From positions 9,525,501 to 9,589,500 of the forward strand of contig CM076949.1 of the NCBI GenBank assembly GCA_039566865.1: 64,000 nucleotides of DNA, in the 5' to 3' direction. The notes below the pieces were generated by a model, which did no database searches, was not told where the DNA came from, and was given only the letters and a program-made list of their open reading frames with translations. Position numbers and translations under genes: made by a program. Below are positions 22,846-34,249 of this stretch, piece after piece. The DNA comes from Aurelia coerulea (lineage: Eukaryota > Cnidaria > Scyphozoa > Semaeostomeae > Ulmaridae). How positions within the stretch are numbered: the first letter of the stretch is position 1; every line of letters begins with the position of its first letter.

Positions 22846-24163
22846 ACCCCAAGGATCCATATTAGGACCCCTATTCTTCCTTGTATATATAAACGACCTG
22901 ACTGAGAACTTAAAGTGCAAAGTTAAGCTCTTTGCAGATGATACATCACTGTTCACTATAGTTCAAGACTCAAACATAGCTGCCAGTGACATGAACCACG
23001 ACCTGGAGTTGGTGAGGAAATGGGCTCATGATTGGAGGATGTCTTTTAATCCTGATCCACAGAAGCAGGCAGTTGAATTAATCTTTTCAAAAAAAAAATC
23101 AGAAATTGACCATCCAGTAATATTATTTAATAACATACCCGTCATGAAAGTTGTTGAACATAAACATCTCGGAATTACCTTGGACGCGACTTTGTCTTTC
23201 TCTGCTCATATAAAAGCTGCCATCTCAAAGGCAAGGAAAAGTATTGGTATGTTGAGATTCCTCTCAAGATATCTACCTAGGCATACCCTAAATGAACTAT
23301 ACAAGCTCTATGTTCGACCCCATTTAGATTACGGAGATGTTAATTACCATAATCCACCAAAAGTATGTGACTTCACTGGTAGTACCACCTTATCAAGTTT
23401 AATGGAGAAACTAGAGTCTGTGCAATACTCAGCTGCCTTAGCCGTAACCGGAGCTTGGAGGGGAACGTCTCGAGAAAAATTGTACCTTGACCTTGGATGG
23501 GAATCTCTAAGCCTCCGCAGATGGAGCAGACGTCTTACGTTGTTTTATAAAATAATAAATAATTTAACCCCAGACTACACAAGGGACCCAATGCCACCAC
23601 TTCAACAGGTCCAGTATTCACTTCGCGAGCGTGACACAATCGGGCAAATACGAGCAAGGACAGAAAAATATAAATCTAGTTTTTATCCTCACTGTTTGTC
23701 TGAGTGGAATAAACTTGATCCTGAAATTAGATTGTCACCTTCTGTTGCTGTTTTTAAGAAAAAGCTACTATCCATAATCCGCCCCCCCCTACAAAATCTG
23801 TATTTGGGATTCATAACCCTAAGGGCCTGTCTTATCTTACTCAACTCAGGGTTGGTCTCAGCAAGTTAAACTTTCACAAATTTCAACACAATTTTAGAGA
23901 TACAATAAACCCAATGTGCCCAAGTAACGATGGAATCGAGGATACGGAACACTTCTTGTTGCGCTGCCCCTCTTTTGGTGTTCAAAGGGCTGATCTCCTC
24001 GCTGGTATCTCCATTCTTATACGACCATTTGGATATGCAGATGTTGCAAATGAAGCTCTGTTGCAAATCTTACTGTACGGCGATAAGACTTTTCCAAATG
24101 AACTGAATAGGAGTATCCTTGAGCTGACGATACGTTTTATACATAGTACTGGTCGCTTTGAAT
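22846..24163 (+). pseudogene. 5'-truncated LINE reverse transcriptase (family A)
   Basis: Coding starts directly after the TACAC array at PQGSILGPLFFLVYINDL, then KLFADDTSLF (intact catalytic box), KHLGITLDATLSF and VRPHLDYGDV. The frame shifts by one base near 23850 and carries on to a C-terminal MCPSNDGIEDTEHFLLRCPS zinc-type motif, ending at TAA 24163-24165 after GRFE. The endonuclease and the first polymerase motifs are missing. Two further fragments of the same family lie at 16085 and at the window start. Confidence 0.9.
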
Positions 24164-24165
24164 AA

Positions 24166-24541
24166 AGTATCTCGCCCCCATCCCCCTAGTAAGCCACCAA
24201 TTATTTAATTAACTATCGTATGTAAAGTCTGTCTCAAATTATATATGAGGTGAGATTTGTGATAGCGCAAAATTTTCCATAACGGCGGCAGGCATCTTGT
24301 CTGTTGTTATCGCGGACAATTTTTCACCTTATGTCTAATTTGAGACAGAATGTAGTTTTCTTTCTTTTGCTTTCCCATGTATTATTGTCTTAGTTTTTCG
24401 TGATGCCACAGAATAGTCATTATATTTTGCATCTAGTGGCATCGTCTCGTAGTGTAGTAAAGTATTTTGTAAGTAGTGTAACTAGAAAAAAATTGTATTG
24501 TAAATTTTTAATGGAATGTAGAAAAAAAAAAAAAAAAAAAA
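24166..24541 (+). repeat. 3' untranslated region and poly-A of LINE family A
   Basis: Runs from the stop to a 19-base A run at 24522-24540. Within it, 24228-24349 can fold: TCTGTCTCAAATTA and TAATTTGAGACAGA face each other about 120 bp apart. A GGCATCGTCTCGTAGTGTAG block is shared with the window start. The poly-A is followed at once by TACAC units. Confidence 0.75.
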
Positions 24542-25009
24542 TACTACACTACACTACACTACAAGGGCAATACCACGGAGAGCAAGAGACCATGACAGCA
24601 CCGCAGTCATTAACATAAAGACGTTTAACTAAACTAAAATTTGATATACGGCTACGAAAAAATACCTATACACGATTTTCACTGATAGATACTAAAGTTG
24701 TTTCCACTTGCATTTTGGGTTGACTTGAGGGGTTAATTTGACGGGAAGAAATCTTTGCAGACTCAATTTCATATCCACAACACGGGCTTGCCCGTTAATG
24801 GTTAATGGTTGCATTATCACCGTTTTGCTTGTTTTTTGTTCGCTGAAATTTGTTTTTAACAGAATGAAACTTTTTTTCTTTTCATTTGCCCTGTCATGTC
24901 GTTGGAATACCCTACTGCTTAATTCTGCAATGTTAAAAATTGTCAGTACCCCTGTGATAAAATTTTATTCTAAAATGCACAAAGCAACGAGCTTTGAATG
25001 AATATGTTA

Positions 25010-26025
25010 GGGTGGGGTAATGTGGGTCTAAAATGAGCAACATCTCAAAATGGATAGCTGGTAAAACGAGACTAAAATGCAAAACATTTCAAAAGTTTCG
25101 TTTAATTGACATTCAGTGCTTCTTCTTTCTTGGGAAAAAATCTCAGCTCTGACAAAGGCAGTTGAATATTTTTGAACAATTTTCTCTTTTGGCAACTAAA
25201 ATAGGCCCACCTTTTTCGACGAGCGGGAAAAATGGGTCTATTTTCAAAGCATGTACTAAATCGGAATATGAAAGGCTAAATGGCTAAAAAATTAATGGAC
25301 TTACATTTCCCAACTGGGCCTATTCTCTTTTCAATAAAATCACAGTCTTTGCCTTTTATCGCCAGCAATCCCGTTCCCGCAACGATATAAAACTACGGTC
25401 AAAATGCTGTGATCCACCATTCGTTACGACTTACAAGTCAGTGATCGAATTTGATAATAACAATCAAATAAAGATGTTTGAAGTATGTTTACTCCAATTT
25501 ACTGGTTACCAGACAGCAACTGCAGTAATAGAAAACCCGTTTTCTCATTTTAGACAGAAAAAAACGTGACAAGATGAATATAAGTGCGAAATTTTAAGCA
25601 ATTCAAAGCTTCGTTCAATTTGAATGATGGCTGAATTCTCAGTAGGCCCACATTACCTCACCTTGTAAAAAAAATGAAGAAAAAAAAGAACAATTGCGTC
25701 AATGACTTCGAAATTAACGTTATTTCGTTTGTAAAAGACTAAACTCTCACCTCATGGTCATTAAATTGACCAGAAAAATGAAACAACAGCGGCAGGAGAA
25801 AGTTTTCCTGGGCTTTGAAATTATTGCACAATAGGCCATTCAGTAAAGTTATTTTCTAAAACCAGTGGAGATACATCTAAGACGAATGTTTTAATGTGAA
25901 AACAGTTGATTATGCAGACATTAAAAGAAAAACATCCAGCCTTTCTTGCATTTAACGAGGAAGGATATTTCTAGCGAAAAGCTCAGTAGACCCACTTTAC
26001 CCCGTACAACCATATTACCCCACCC
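25010..26025. mobile_element. nested TA-flanked element with GGGTGGGGTAATGTGGG termini
   Basis: Left GGGTGGGGTAATGTGGGTC, right ..CCATATTACCCCACCC, with TA outside each (25008-25009, 26026-26027). An internal copy of the end faces inward at 25640-25665 (CCCACATTACCTCACCTTGTA). The termini resemble those at 20880 in style, but the interior differs. Non-coding. Confidence 0.75.
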
Positions 26026-26464
26026 TACCCTAGTCAATGCTGTAGTTAGACTCACGCAAAATGGATTACCCACGTGAAATGTGCCACTCGCGCAACGAAA
26101 AGCTGGACCCACGCAAAACCGGATACCCACGCAAAAAATTTCACCCACGCGGTGCACTATGATTGAAGAAATATATTCCTTTGTGAATTTTCCTCTCGAC
26201 ATTGTTATGGATGTCAATTTTTAGCTTTCAAATTTCTATTCAAATATTTTCTTCAACATGAGGCTTTATTCTGAGGTTCAGGCAAATTTCAACTTTGAAG
26301 ATTAATATTCCAACTCTAAATGCACCAATATCAACAAACAAGGTATTTATCTTCAAGTTAGCTATCGAGGATTATATCAAAAATTATTTTGGATTGATTG
26401 GACCTAAATTCTTGTCGCTAGTCCCGATCAAATCCGTTGCGTTCTTTTTTTGGGACACCCGGTA

Positions 26465-27410
26465 CATATTTGTTGTTAGAAATTGAAGCAGTGGTTTCCC
26501 AACTGTTCCCCATCCACCCATCCCACATGATGCTGCCATCCCTCTGCGTAGGCGTACATAATCAACAACAAAACAGACTGCCATTGCAAAAAGAAGGCCT
26601 GAAAGTAAGTCATGAATTATTAATTTTGGCTGGTGAGTACATTAATATTTAATGAAAGAGTTAGCTATTTTGTTTCATCTAATCATTGTTTTCCTTCTTA
26701 GGAAACGAGGTTGTGAGAACATATCCACGATTTATCAAATTTGGTTTGAGAATAAAATATTTACGCCAGCCTTATTTAGTTAGTGAGGCCTAGGCCTAGT
26801 GAGGCCTAGCCAAGCAACTTGGCAAGGTCCTATCTTGGCCAAATTTGGGAGCGGCGTCGCCCTTCGAAGAACACCTTTCACTAGTGCACCCTTCAAAGAA
26901 AATTATATTTATTTTTTCCGAAGCAAGTCGTCACAAAAAAGTAACTTACAGCGAGAAGGTGATGTTTGAGCTTTGTAACGGAGAGAATGGCAGATTGCTG
27001 TTTTATGGCCGCAGCACACATATAACCATATGATTAATGATATGAGCTTTCTCTTTCATAGCTCGAACCCCCCCCCCCCCCTCCCCGATTATTCTCCACA
27101 ACTAAAGGGCAACAGCCCAGCTAACCATCTAACTGCTTCCTGGTCACAACCCCCTGGAACATAAACATGAAGCAGGAACTCATCAATTTTGCTTTAGATT
27201 TCATTCTTAAAGAGGCAGAGCAAGTTTTTGTGGCATGTTATTTTCCTTTGTGGCCAACAAACTTTTCAGCTGCAAAATAAAAACACCCCTACGAAAGATG
27301 AAGGAGAAATCAAAGCAAAGGTACTTACAATGGAGCAATTCTGGAATACCCCCCCCCCCCCCCGAATGGGATTTATCAGGCAGCGGGATATGCAATTTTA
27401 GCTTTTCAAT
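26465..27410. other. no recognisable gene
   Basis: Non-coding. Homopolymer C runs at 27069-27083 and 27351-27363. The open frames are short and without motifs. Confidence 0.45.
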
Positions 27411-28215
27411 ACGGTGTTACTAAACTATGGAATCAGCCAAAACGAGCCAAAATGATCCAAAACGAGCCAAAATGATCCAAAACGAACCAAAATGACCCAG
27501 AACAACCCAAAAGCGAGCTAGAATGACCCAGAACGACCCAAACACGAGCTAAAATGATCCAGAACAACCCAAAACAAGCTAAAAATGACCCAAACAGAGC
27601 CAGAGGGACCACCCTATGAACCAATAAATCGTGAACAGAGGCCTGAATTGGATTTAATGCAACACTGTTCGTTGGCAGTGTCGTATTGATGCATCAATAA
27701 CTGTAAAAAGCAAGCTAAATGCCTAATGGCAATTTCAGACCAATTTTTGACATTTTTCTTTTCCAGCATTTGTTTATTCTGAACCTGCCTCTGTCAGATC
27801 CACCTGCCTCAAAGAATTAAATGCTGACTGAACAGTTAATGATCTACCATCTTTAGCAATAAAAATGACAAATTTTCACCCCACCTATTGTTCTACTCCT
27901 GCAGACTCTAATAGTTTCATAATAATAATTTCATAATTTTAATCATCTGGTAGCATTTCTTTACATGACAATATGCAACTGCTCTGCCAAGTCAAGCTGT
28001 TTGCTGCTGCTGAGTCGAGCTGTTTTTCGTGGGATCAGATCTAATGATGATAATTGGGGTCTTTTTGGGTCATTCTGGGTCGTTCTGGGCTATTTTGGCT
28101 CGTTCTTTTGGTTTTCTGGGTCATTTTGGCCCATTTTGGGTCACTTTGGGTCATTTTGGTTCATTTTGGTTCATTTTGGGTCATTTTGGGTGATTCCGTA
28201 GTTTAGCAATACCGT
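27411..28215. mobile_element. foldback-like element with minisatellite inverted repeats
   Basis: The left arm starts ACGGTGTTACTAAACTATGG; the right arm ends with the inverted match (CCGTAGTTTAGCAATACCGT). Inward from each end lie tandem units of about 10 bp: (CCAAAATGAN)n at 27436-27605 and the inverted (GGGTCATTTT)n at 28060-28190. The centre (27610-28055) is unique and non-coding. Inverted repeats built of short tandem units are the hallmark of foldback elements such as Drosophila FB. The outer limits are approximate. Confidence 0.72.
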
Positions 28216-28698
28216 TTTCAATAATACCCCTGGTACATTTCAAAACGAACACAAACTCAGCACTGTGATCCAGATTTCCGTTTTAGTGTAATCAATGCCA
28301 AAAAATGAAAATATCAGGATTTTAAAAAACTGATTTTTCTATATTAAACCGTAGCCTGAGGTATATCAAAACGCAAACATTTTTCAAATCGGACAATTTA
28401 GTGCTGAGAAAGTAGCATTTCAAGTTAGGCCTAAAAAGTGTACCGCAGGCTTCTTTTGTAGCGCAGCAAGACCACAAAATAGCACTAACTTTCAAATTCA
28501 AATTTCTTGGCTTGCACTCACTCGATTTTCATGATCTTTGTCTTGTTTGACAGATTGAACCCTGCAGAATATGTAGTGAAAAGGTCGATTGAAAATTTCA
28601 TCTTGGGATGTGCAAATGTTTCAAATCCATAATGGTAACCAATCGTTGATAAAAACTAAAACTGGATCACGAAACGCTCCTTCGGCATTCAAAACAAA
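28216..28698. other. no recognisable feature
   Basis: Non-coding AT-rich spacer. Nothing seen. Confidence 0.45.
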
Positions 28699-29345
28699 AA
28701 ATCTATGTTTCAGAACTCTCGTAAAGCCTATTGCAGAATCAAGTTTAACCTATTGGGAACATTTTTGCAAAAGGGCTAAGTAGAATAAGATCCCAACTAA
28801 TTTTGGCGAATTTTTCACAAAGGCCAGTGAAGAAGATGTCTTTTTTAGCAAATTCTGTCTGTATTTGCCACTGTACTATAGACTGTAATAGATGTTCAAT
28901 GAAACAAATATTTCCCTCTTATAGTCAAAAGGAGGTTAGGGATCAACTCCCTAATCATATAAGGTGTCTATTTTGGTGTTTGTTCTGTTTTTCGAAGTTA
29001 CTAGGCGGATTTTTCACCTTGAGATATAACGAATCACTGTAGAGTTGGCTGCATGTTTTCAAAACCTTAAAAATTAGTTGAATTTTGTAAAAATACTTTA
29101 TGCTACTATTGTTAAAAAGCATGTATTTGAAATTGTGGAGATATGATGAAATATTGCCTTTTGCTAATAGTTTTTCGTCATAAAAATGCAATTTTTAGCC
29201 CTGAAAAGGTCCAAAACTGGTCTTCGTGAAAAATTCGCCAAAATTATTTGAGAGCTTATTCTACTAAGCTCTTTTGCAAACGTGTTCCCAATAGGTTAAA
29301 TTTGATTCTTCAATAGACTTTCCGAGTATTCTGAAACATAGATTC
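28699..29345. mobile_element. inverted-repeat element, unclassified
   Basis: Arms of about 130 bp face each other: ATCTATGTTTCAGAA at 28699 and its complement ending at 29345; AACCTATTGGGAAC near 28747 against 29282-29300; TTTTGGCGAATTTTTCAC near 28801 against GTGAAAAATTCGCCAAAA near 29227. I see no clear target duplication, so the superfamily is open. No transposase. Confidence 0.7.
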
Positions 29346-29839
29346 TCAGGTCATGCTTTCAAGACCATTGCTCTTCCATTGTTTACTCGAGGGGGCTTTT
29401 TCAGAAAAATTCTGTTTATTTTCAGATTAAAGCGGCTGACATTCAGCCAGGAAAATTTTAAAATAGATTTACTGTGCCAGGTATTCAACAAGACAACAAC
29501 AAGCATTATTGCTTTGATATTCATGGCAAAAATTATGCGACAGGGTATTACTGTATAATTGATAAGAAATTATGCAAGAGGGTATACATAGAAAGGAAAA
29601 TTTGTAGAGGTCTCTTGGAACAATTGCTCATGTATACTTTTGGGAAAATTTTTATGCGACAGGGTATACTTTTTGGGACACTTTTTATGTGACAGGTTAC
29701 AGGGTGTGGAGAGGTTCTCCACACCCACGTCACTTACCTAGTCAATTGTCCCCCCCCCCTGGGGTGCAAGTACCACACTCTCTATACAGGCATTTGAGTG
29801 ATAAGTGATAGGGATAATAAAGGCAGGTGACTTCTAAGT

Positions 29840-29960
29840 TCAGTTCAGTTTCAGTTCAGCTTTTCATTTTAAAATTCCACAGGATGTAAAAATTCATTAA
29901 ACATACATAAGATTAGAAAACGTAACTGACAAATTTTACAACATGACTACATATGATTTT
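29840..29960 (-). repeat. retroelement 3' end shared with 57215-57330
   Basis: CAGTTCAG..TTTTCATTTTAAAATTCCAC occurs here and at 57216-57248, followed in both by A/T-rich sequence with ACATAC words. Read on the minus strand it would be a common 3' end with a (CTGAA)n-type simple tail, so a SINE or LINE tail is the best guess. Confidence 0.35.
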
Positions 29961-31142
29961 GCAGGAGGAGCTCCTCAGTAGATTTGTTGGGGATACGAAT
30001 CCTCAAAGTTCAAGGCAACGGTTATCCCCAAAAAGGAAACCTGTGGTCATGCGCAGAGCACATGTTTGGTCTTGTGGTAAAAATGTGGGCGGATAATCCG
30101 GCCGCAATCCAAACAAGAATTAGCAAGGAAACAAAGAAATTCTCGCGCATGGTAATAGGTTTCCGAGTGTGTTGATCTGCTTTGAACTTTACCAGCATAA
30201 CAAAAGGTTCAGACAAAAGGGGCAGTCCTCGGTATCCTCAACAAAGATAGACTAATTGAGGAGAGAGTACCCCCCTTTTTTACTTGTTACTTGATTTTAA
30301 CAATGGATGTAACAGTAAATTGTATTATCAAGATGACAGTCTTGTTGACAGTCTTTTCTGAAGAAGTTGTAGAGAATGGAAATGATAAAGTATTTTTGTC
30401 TACATTTAATGCAAGTTTATTAGCATCAAGCAATTTTTTTACATGTTTCAGTTCTTTGTTTACCACTTGTCAGATTCAAAGTAAATGTTTGTGTCATCAG
30501 ATTGAAAAATGAGAAAATGGGATTGATGGCTCCTTTACAGTAGTCCTTCAAGGGCGCATACGTTTTTGGACACCATGTATCCTGTATATGTAATGAAATA
30601 TTGATCTTCCTTTTTTTGTCATCTTGTTGTAGATCTTCATAAAATGCACGTAAATTCAATATGATCTTATTCAACAACAACCCTTTGAACTACGCTCTAA
30701 CAAGCATAGGTATCGAACATTTGGAAGAGTCATTGAAGAGTTGAGGAACATTTGAGGGAGACATTTAAAAATTTGATAAGAAACCTAATTCACAAAAGTT
30801 ATGTCTGGCCTATTCGCAAAAATTATTTCCAAAATTTTCACGTTTTTCCAATTCACAATTTTTCCCACATGAAAATTGCCTCCTGTTTGTCTCCTAAATC
30901 ATAGGAATATGCCTGAGACAGATGATTAGATTTATCCTTCCTCTCTTTATTCCTTAACCGCCTAAACCTTATATTTACTTAGTGATCCATTTTCGCCTGC
31001 ATAGCAAATGGACTGATTACAATTCGTCGTAAATTTCGCTCGCTTTTTATATTTTTGATTTCAACTTCTTTGCTCAAATCAATAAATAGGTAAACTAATT
31101 CTATTGAATAGAAAAATAAAGGACAATGCAAAATTTATTATA
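29961..31142. other. no recognisable gene
   Basis: Non-coding. Small open frames at 29984-30175 and 30291-30512 show no motif. TTTTTATGCGACAGGGTATAC words recur just upstream, at 29530 and 29650. Confidence 0.4.
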
Positions 31143-31145
31143 TGA

Positions 31146-31623
31146 CATGGCCGGTGGAGAAAAAAAATTCCTGCCAAAAAATCTTCTCGCCCCGTATGAA
31201 ATTATTACAAAAAAACCACTTGTCCCGTCACCCTTTCCTTAAAAAGGTATCTGCTATGTATTCATGAAACAACAGATGTTATACATTACCACCGATGAAT
31301 TAGCCAAATACCAAAAGAAAATCAATTCTTGCCTTACAAGTCTCTGTCAACGAAAAAAATTGAGTTTGAAGATCAAGAGATGTGACTGATGAATCGTTCT
31401 TGCAAACAACTGACAAGGAATTTTTGCATCATTATATACACATCTGCCGAAGCATTTTTCATCCTGCATGATTTGCAACTTCATCCTCAAAATGAACAAT
31501 TCTATATTTCAAACTTCACATTGAAATGTTACTGCCCCGTACATATGCTTTGTAAAAAGTGTTGACCCAGTTCTCTGCAAGCTCAAAAAAGTAGTTGCCC
31601 CGTTACGTTTTGCACCGGCCATG
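31146..31623. mobile_element. possible hAT-like inverted-repeat element
   Basis: Ends CATGGCCGGTG and CACCGGCCATG, with blocks CCCCGTATGAAATT and CCCCGTACATATG and CCCCGTTACG inside. The eight bases outside (TTATATGA left, TTATAAAG right) are a poor match, so a target duplication is not secure. No coding capacity. Confidence 0.55.
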
Positions 31624-32040
31624 TTATAAAGAAGCGTTGCACTGTCCCTTAAAAAAAGATTTGTAATTGTGAGCGAAAACTAGGGACGAACTGTAACAAG
31701 TCAAGCATAGCAAATGGATTATTCATCTTTATTTTTCAGTGCCTCTTTTGCATCTTGTCTTTTATTTTTACCTTTGCACCTCAGCTAATTAGCTGTAGAA
31801 AATCCCTTTTTTGCCAAGATCAAGCTTTTTGAATTGAATTCTTAGAAGAACAAAGACATATCTCCATTGGCTTAGAAATATGGATAAATGCAATGATACG
31901 TTTTATTGAGAAATCAGCCCATTTTGCCAAGCTTTACGCTTGAAAATATGGCGAACAATGATTAATGTCTTAGGCAAAAATGTTAGTACATTTTCACCAT
32001 CAAGTTTAGAAATAAATGGTAAATATCTAGCACGATAGCG
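31624..32040. other. no recognisable feature
   Basis: Non-coding spacer before the LINE relic. Nothing seen. Confidence 0.4.
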
Positions 32041-33289
32041 AGATGTTGTGGAGGCAATGAACCATCACTTTGTTTCGGTTGGTCCAAAGCTTGCGGAGAA
32101 GATCATTTCTAAGCCAGGTGATGATTGCCTCCGTTACATAAAACGTAATGGTATTCAAGTCTGTAGACGAAACTTATATGGCGAATGCTATTAGAAAGTT
32201 GGAAGAATGGAAAAGCAGCGGATCCAAATTAGACTTATTATTTTGAGTCCTAGTTATCGCTATCTTACCACCGCCCACCCAATTCACTCGTACTATGAGC
32301 AAGTAGGGGTGCATGGTATCGATTACTATGACTCAACGTAATAAGTCTAGGTCTAGATAAGGTATCTACGACCATCATTAAAGATATAGGGGATTTGGTA
32401 TCAAAACCTCTGACAATAATTTTTAATTCATAGCTTATGGATGGACTCTTCCCAGATTTTCGGAAAATTGCTGGGGTTACTCCATTTTTTAAGTCAGATG
32501 CTAAAAACGATGTTAATAATTATAGACCTAAATCAGTCTTTTCGGTTTGTTCGAGAATCTTTGAGAGAATAGTGCATGACCAGCTGTTCGATTTCATTGT
32601 GGCAAATAAAGCAATCATAAGAAACCAATCTGCATTTCAAAAACTATACTCGGCGGTGACATCCTTGTTTTTTAGCACCCATTCTTGTTATGAAGATACT
32701 GACTGCAAAAAACTGAATTTGACGATTTTCTTGACCTTAAGAAAACATTCGATGCGGTCAGTCGCACAATCACGATTGAAAAACTGAGAACATATGGCAT
32801 CAATGGGATCCCTGGAAACTAGTTAAAATCTTACCTAGATACCATAAAGCAATACTGTTCTCTAAATGGTAAAAAATGCAAGGCGAGAGAAGTTACCTTC
32901 GGTGTACCTCAAGGCTCTTGCTTAGGCCCGCTTCTTTTCATAATATTTCGTAACAATTTTGAAGTATGCCTGAAATTTTCGAAAGCGAATATATATGCTG
33001 ATGATATTAATGTGACAGTAGCATCGAATGACGTTGAGAAACTAGTAGCGGATACACAAGAGGAGTTATTTAACCTTTATGGATGAGAGTAAATAAGCTA
33101 AATCCTAACTCCTCAAAAACAGAGTACATGATTATAGGTCACTCTTGGAAAACAAAGGCTGTCGGTATACCTAAACGGTTGAAGTTGAATGACTCTGACA
33201 TTAAACGAGTTTCTAAGACCAAATCATTAAAGGTTGATGAAAATCTGAAATTGGATGAGCAATTTAAAACTATTAAGAGCAAGATTTAA
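32040..33289 (+). pseudogene. degenerate LINE reverse transcriptase
   Basis: In shifting frames it reads MNHHFVSVGPKLAEKI, then GLDKVSTTIIK, NNYRPKSVFSVCSRIFERIV, GVPQGSCLGPLLF (about 32900) and NIYADDINVT (catalytic box retained, about 32990), with the YLG-type region near 33200 altered to SLKVDENLKLD. There are several stops and frameshifts, and a 118-bp inverted-repeat insertion at 32231. It ends just after the YLG region, so the C-terminal part and tail are missing. Confidence 0.75.
32231..32348. mobile_element. 118-bp inverted-repeat insertion in the LINE relic
   Basis: AGACTTATTATTTTGAGTC at the left faces GACTCAACGTAATAAGTCT at the right (16 of 19 matched). It lies between LINE codons for KSSGSK and GLDKVS, which are adjacent in related polymerases, so it is an insertion. 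Too small to code. Confidence 0.6.
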
Positions 33290-33359
33290 GGGGGACTTGC
33301 TTACTGAAGAAACTGAAAAATATTTCCCCTCCGTTATTTTCATTTTCATTTTCGTTTTA

Positions 33360-33960
33360 AATTCTTTAACTATGGTCGATCCATGGTTTCCTTCGAATGA
33401 TTTAATCTTGTCAGTATAGTATTCCCTTTTAGTGTTTTACAAGTATTATTCACTTTGTTTCTAAGTTGTTTGTAGGCTGCCATGAGAAGCTCTGATTTTT
33501 TCGTGACGGTTGCAGTCTTTAGCTTATCTCTCGATCTACACATCCGTTTCAACTCAGAGGTAAGCCACGCGGGCTATATCGCTCGGAGACGCGTCTTTCA
33601 AGAATAGGGGCGTACTTCTGTATAATCATGGCAAGCATACTGGTCCATTTCTCCACGATAACATTGATATCAGTGGAACAATGCAGCAGTGACTGCCAAT
33701 CAACAGACGCTAGGTCTGACAAAAGGAGCTCCTTATCATATTTTTTCATTTGCCGCGTTTTTATTACTTTATGCTGTTTTTTTACCCCACCACGGAATTA
33801 TCTGGCAGCATACAAAAGGTAGTGATCACTAAGAGCTACCCTATATATACACCAGACTCAACAATATTAACAATATGATAGATATTGCTCACGGCAACGT
33901 GATCGAGGAGGGTGGCAGTCTCTGTTGTTTCTCGTGTAGGTTCTTTAATTACCTGCTCAA
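33360..33960 (-). pseudogene. LINE endonuclease end and linker, opposite orientation
   Basis: Minus-strand pieces: TRETTETATLLDHV near 33900 (the endonuclease terminal motif with the catalytic-region Asp-His), then ASVDWQSLLHCSTDINVIVE, KYAPILERRVSERY and TKKSELLMAAYKQLRNKVN, the typical linker before the polymerase. It sits head to head with the plus-strand polymerase relic at 32040-33289. It could be the inverted other half of one insertion or a separate copy. Confidence 0.6.
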
Positions 33961-34249
33961 GTCTAAAAGAATGATGTTAGCTTTCAGTTCCAGCAAATAC
34001 CTTCTTTGATGGGTTTTATTTGTAACATACTTTTCTGTTGGTTTTTGAGATCTTTTCACAAGTGTCCGATTACCACCACCATCCGATTACCACCGCCGAC
34101 ACCCTATAGCCTTTCGAACGGCGTACGTTTTTACTGACTCGCCAGGTACTAGTTTTATCTTTGTCCCGTACTATACCGTCAATCAAAAGCAAAATTTGCT
34201 ATTGCTGCTTAATTTGCCCATGTTGATGAGCTATGCTTTGATTTTCTAG

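Larger units (their letters stand above)
20037..26462. mobile_element. large TA-flanked element expanded by nested insertions
   Basis: The left end CCGGGTGTCCCCAAAAAAAA and the right end TTTTTTTGGGACACCCGG are inverted, with TA outside both (20035-20036, 26463-26464). The arms stay alignable well inside: ATTTGATCGGGACTAGCGAC near 20070 against its complement near 26425, the GCTATCGAGGA block, then the TTTGCGTGGG-type words (20640-20720 against 26040-26150). Nested within are 20880-22240, a partial TTAA element, the (TACAC)n array, a LINE and 25010-26025. The original element was probably about 1.5-2 kb and had no transposase. Confidence 0.78.

Noticed and set aside
22570..22905. 111-residue open frame of H-Y-T-T-L repeats
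   Set aside because: It is the translation of the (TACAC)n microsatellite and carries no gene signal.
24228..24349. 122-bp inverted-repeat insertion in the LINE 3' region
   Set aside because: The left half resembles the LINE's own sequence at 16452 and at the window start, so the fold may be intrinsic and not an insertion.
26000..26160. Possible regulatory repeats of ACCCACGCAAAA type
   Set aside because: They are the inverted arm of the 20037-26462 element, mirrored at 20640-20720, so mobile-element structure explains them.
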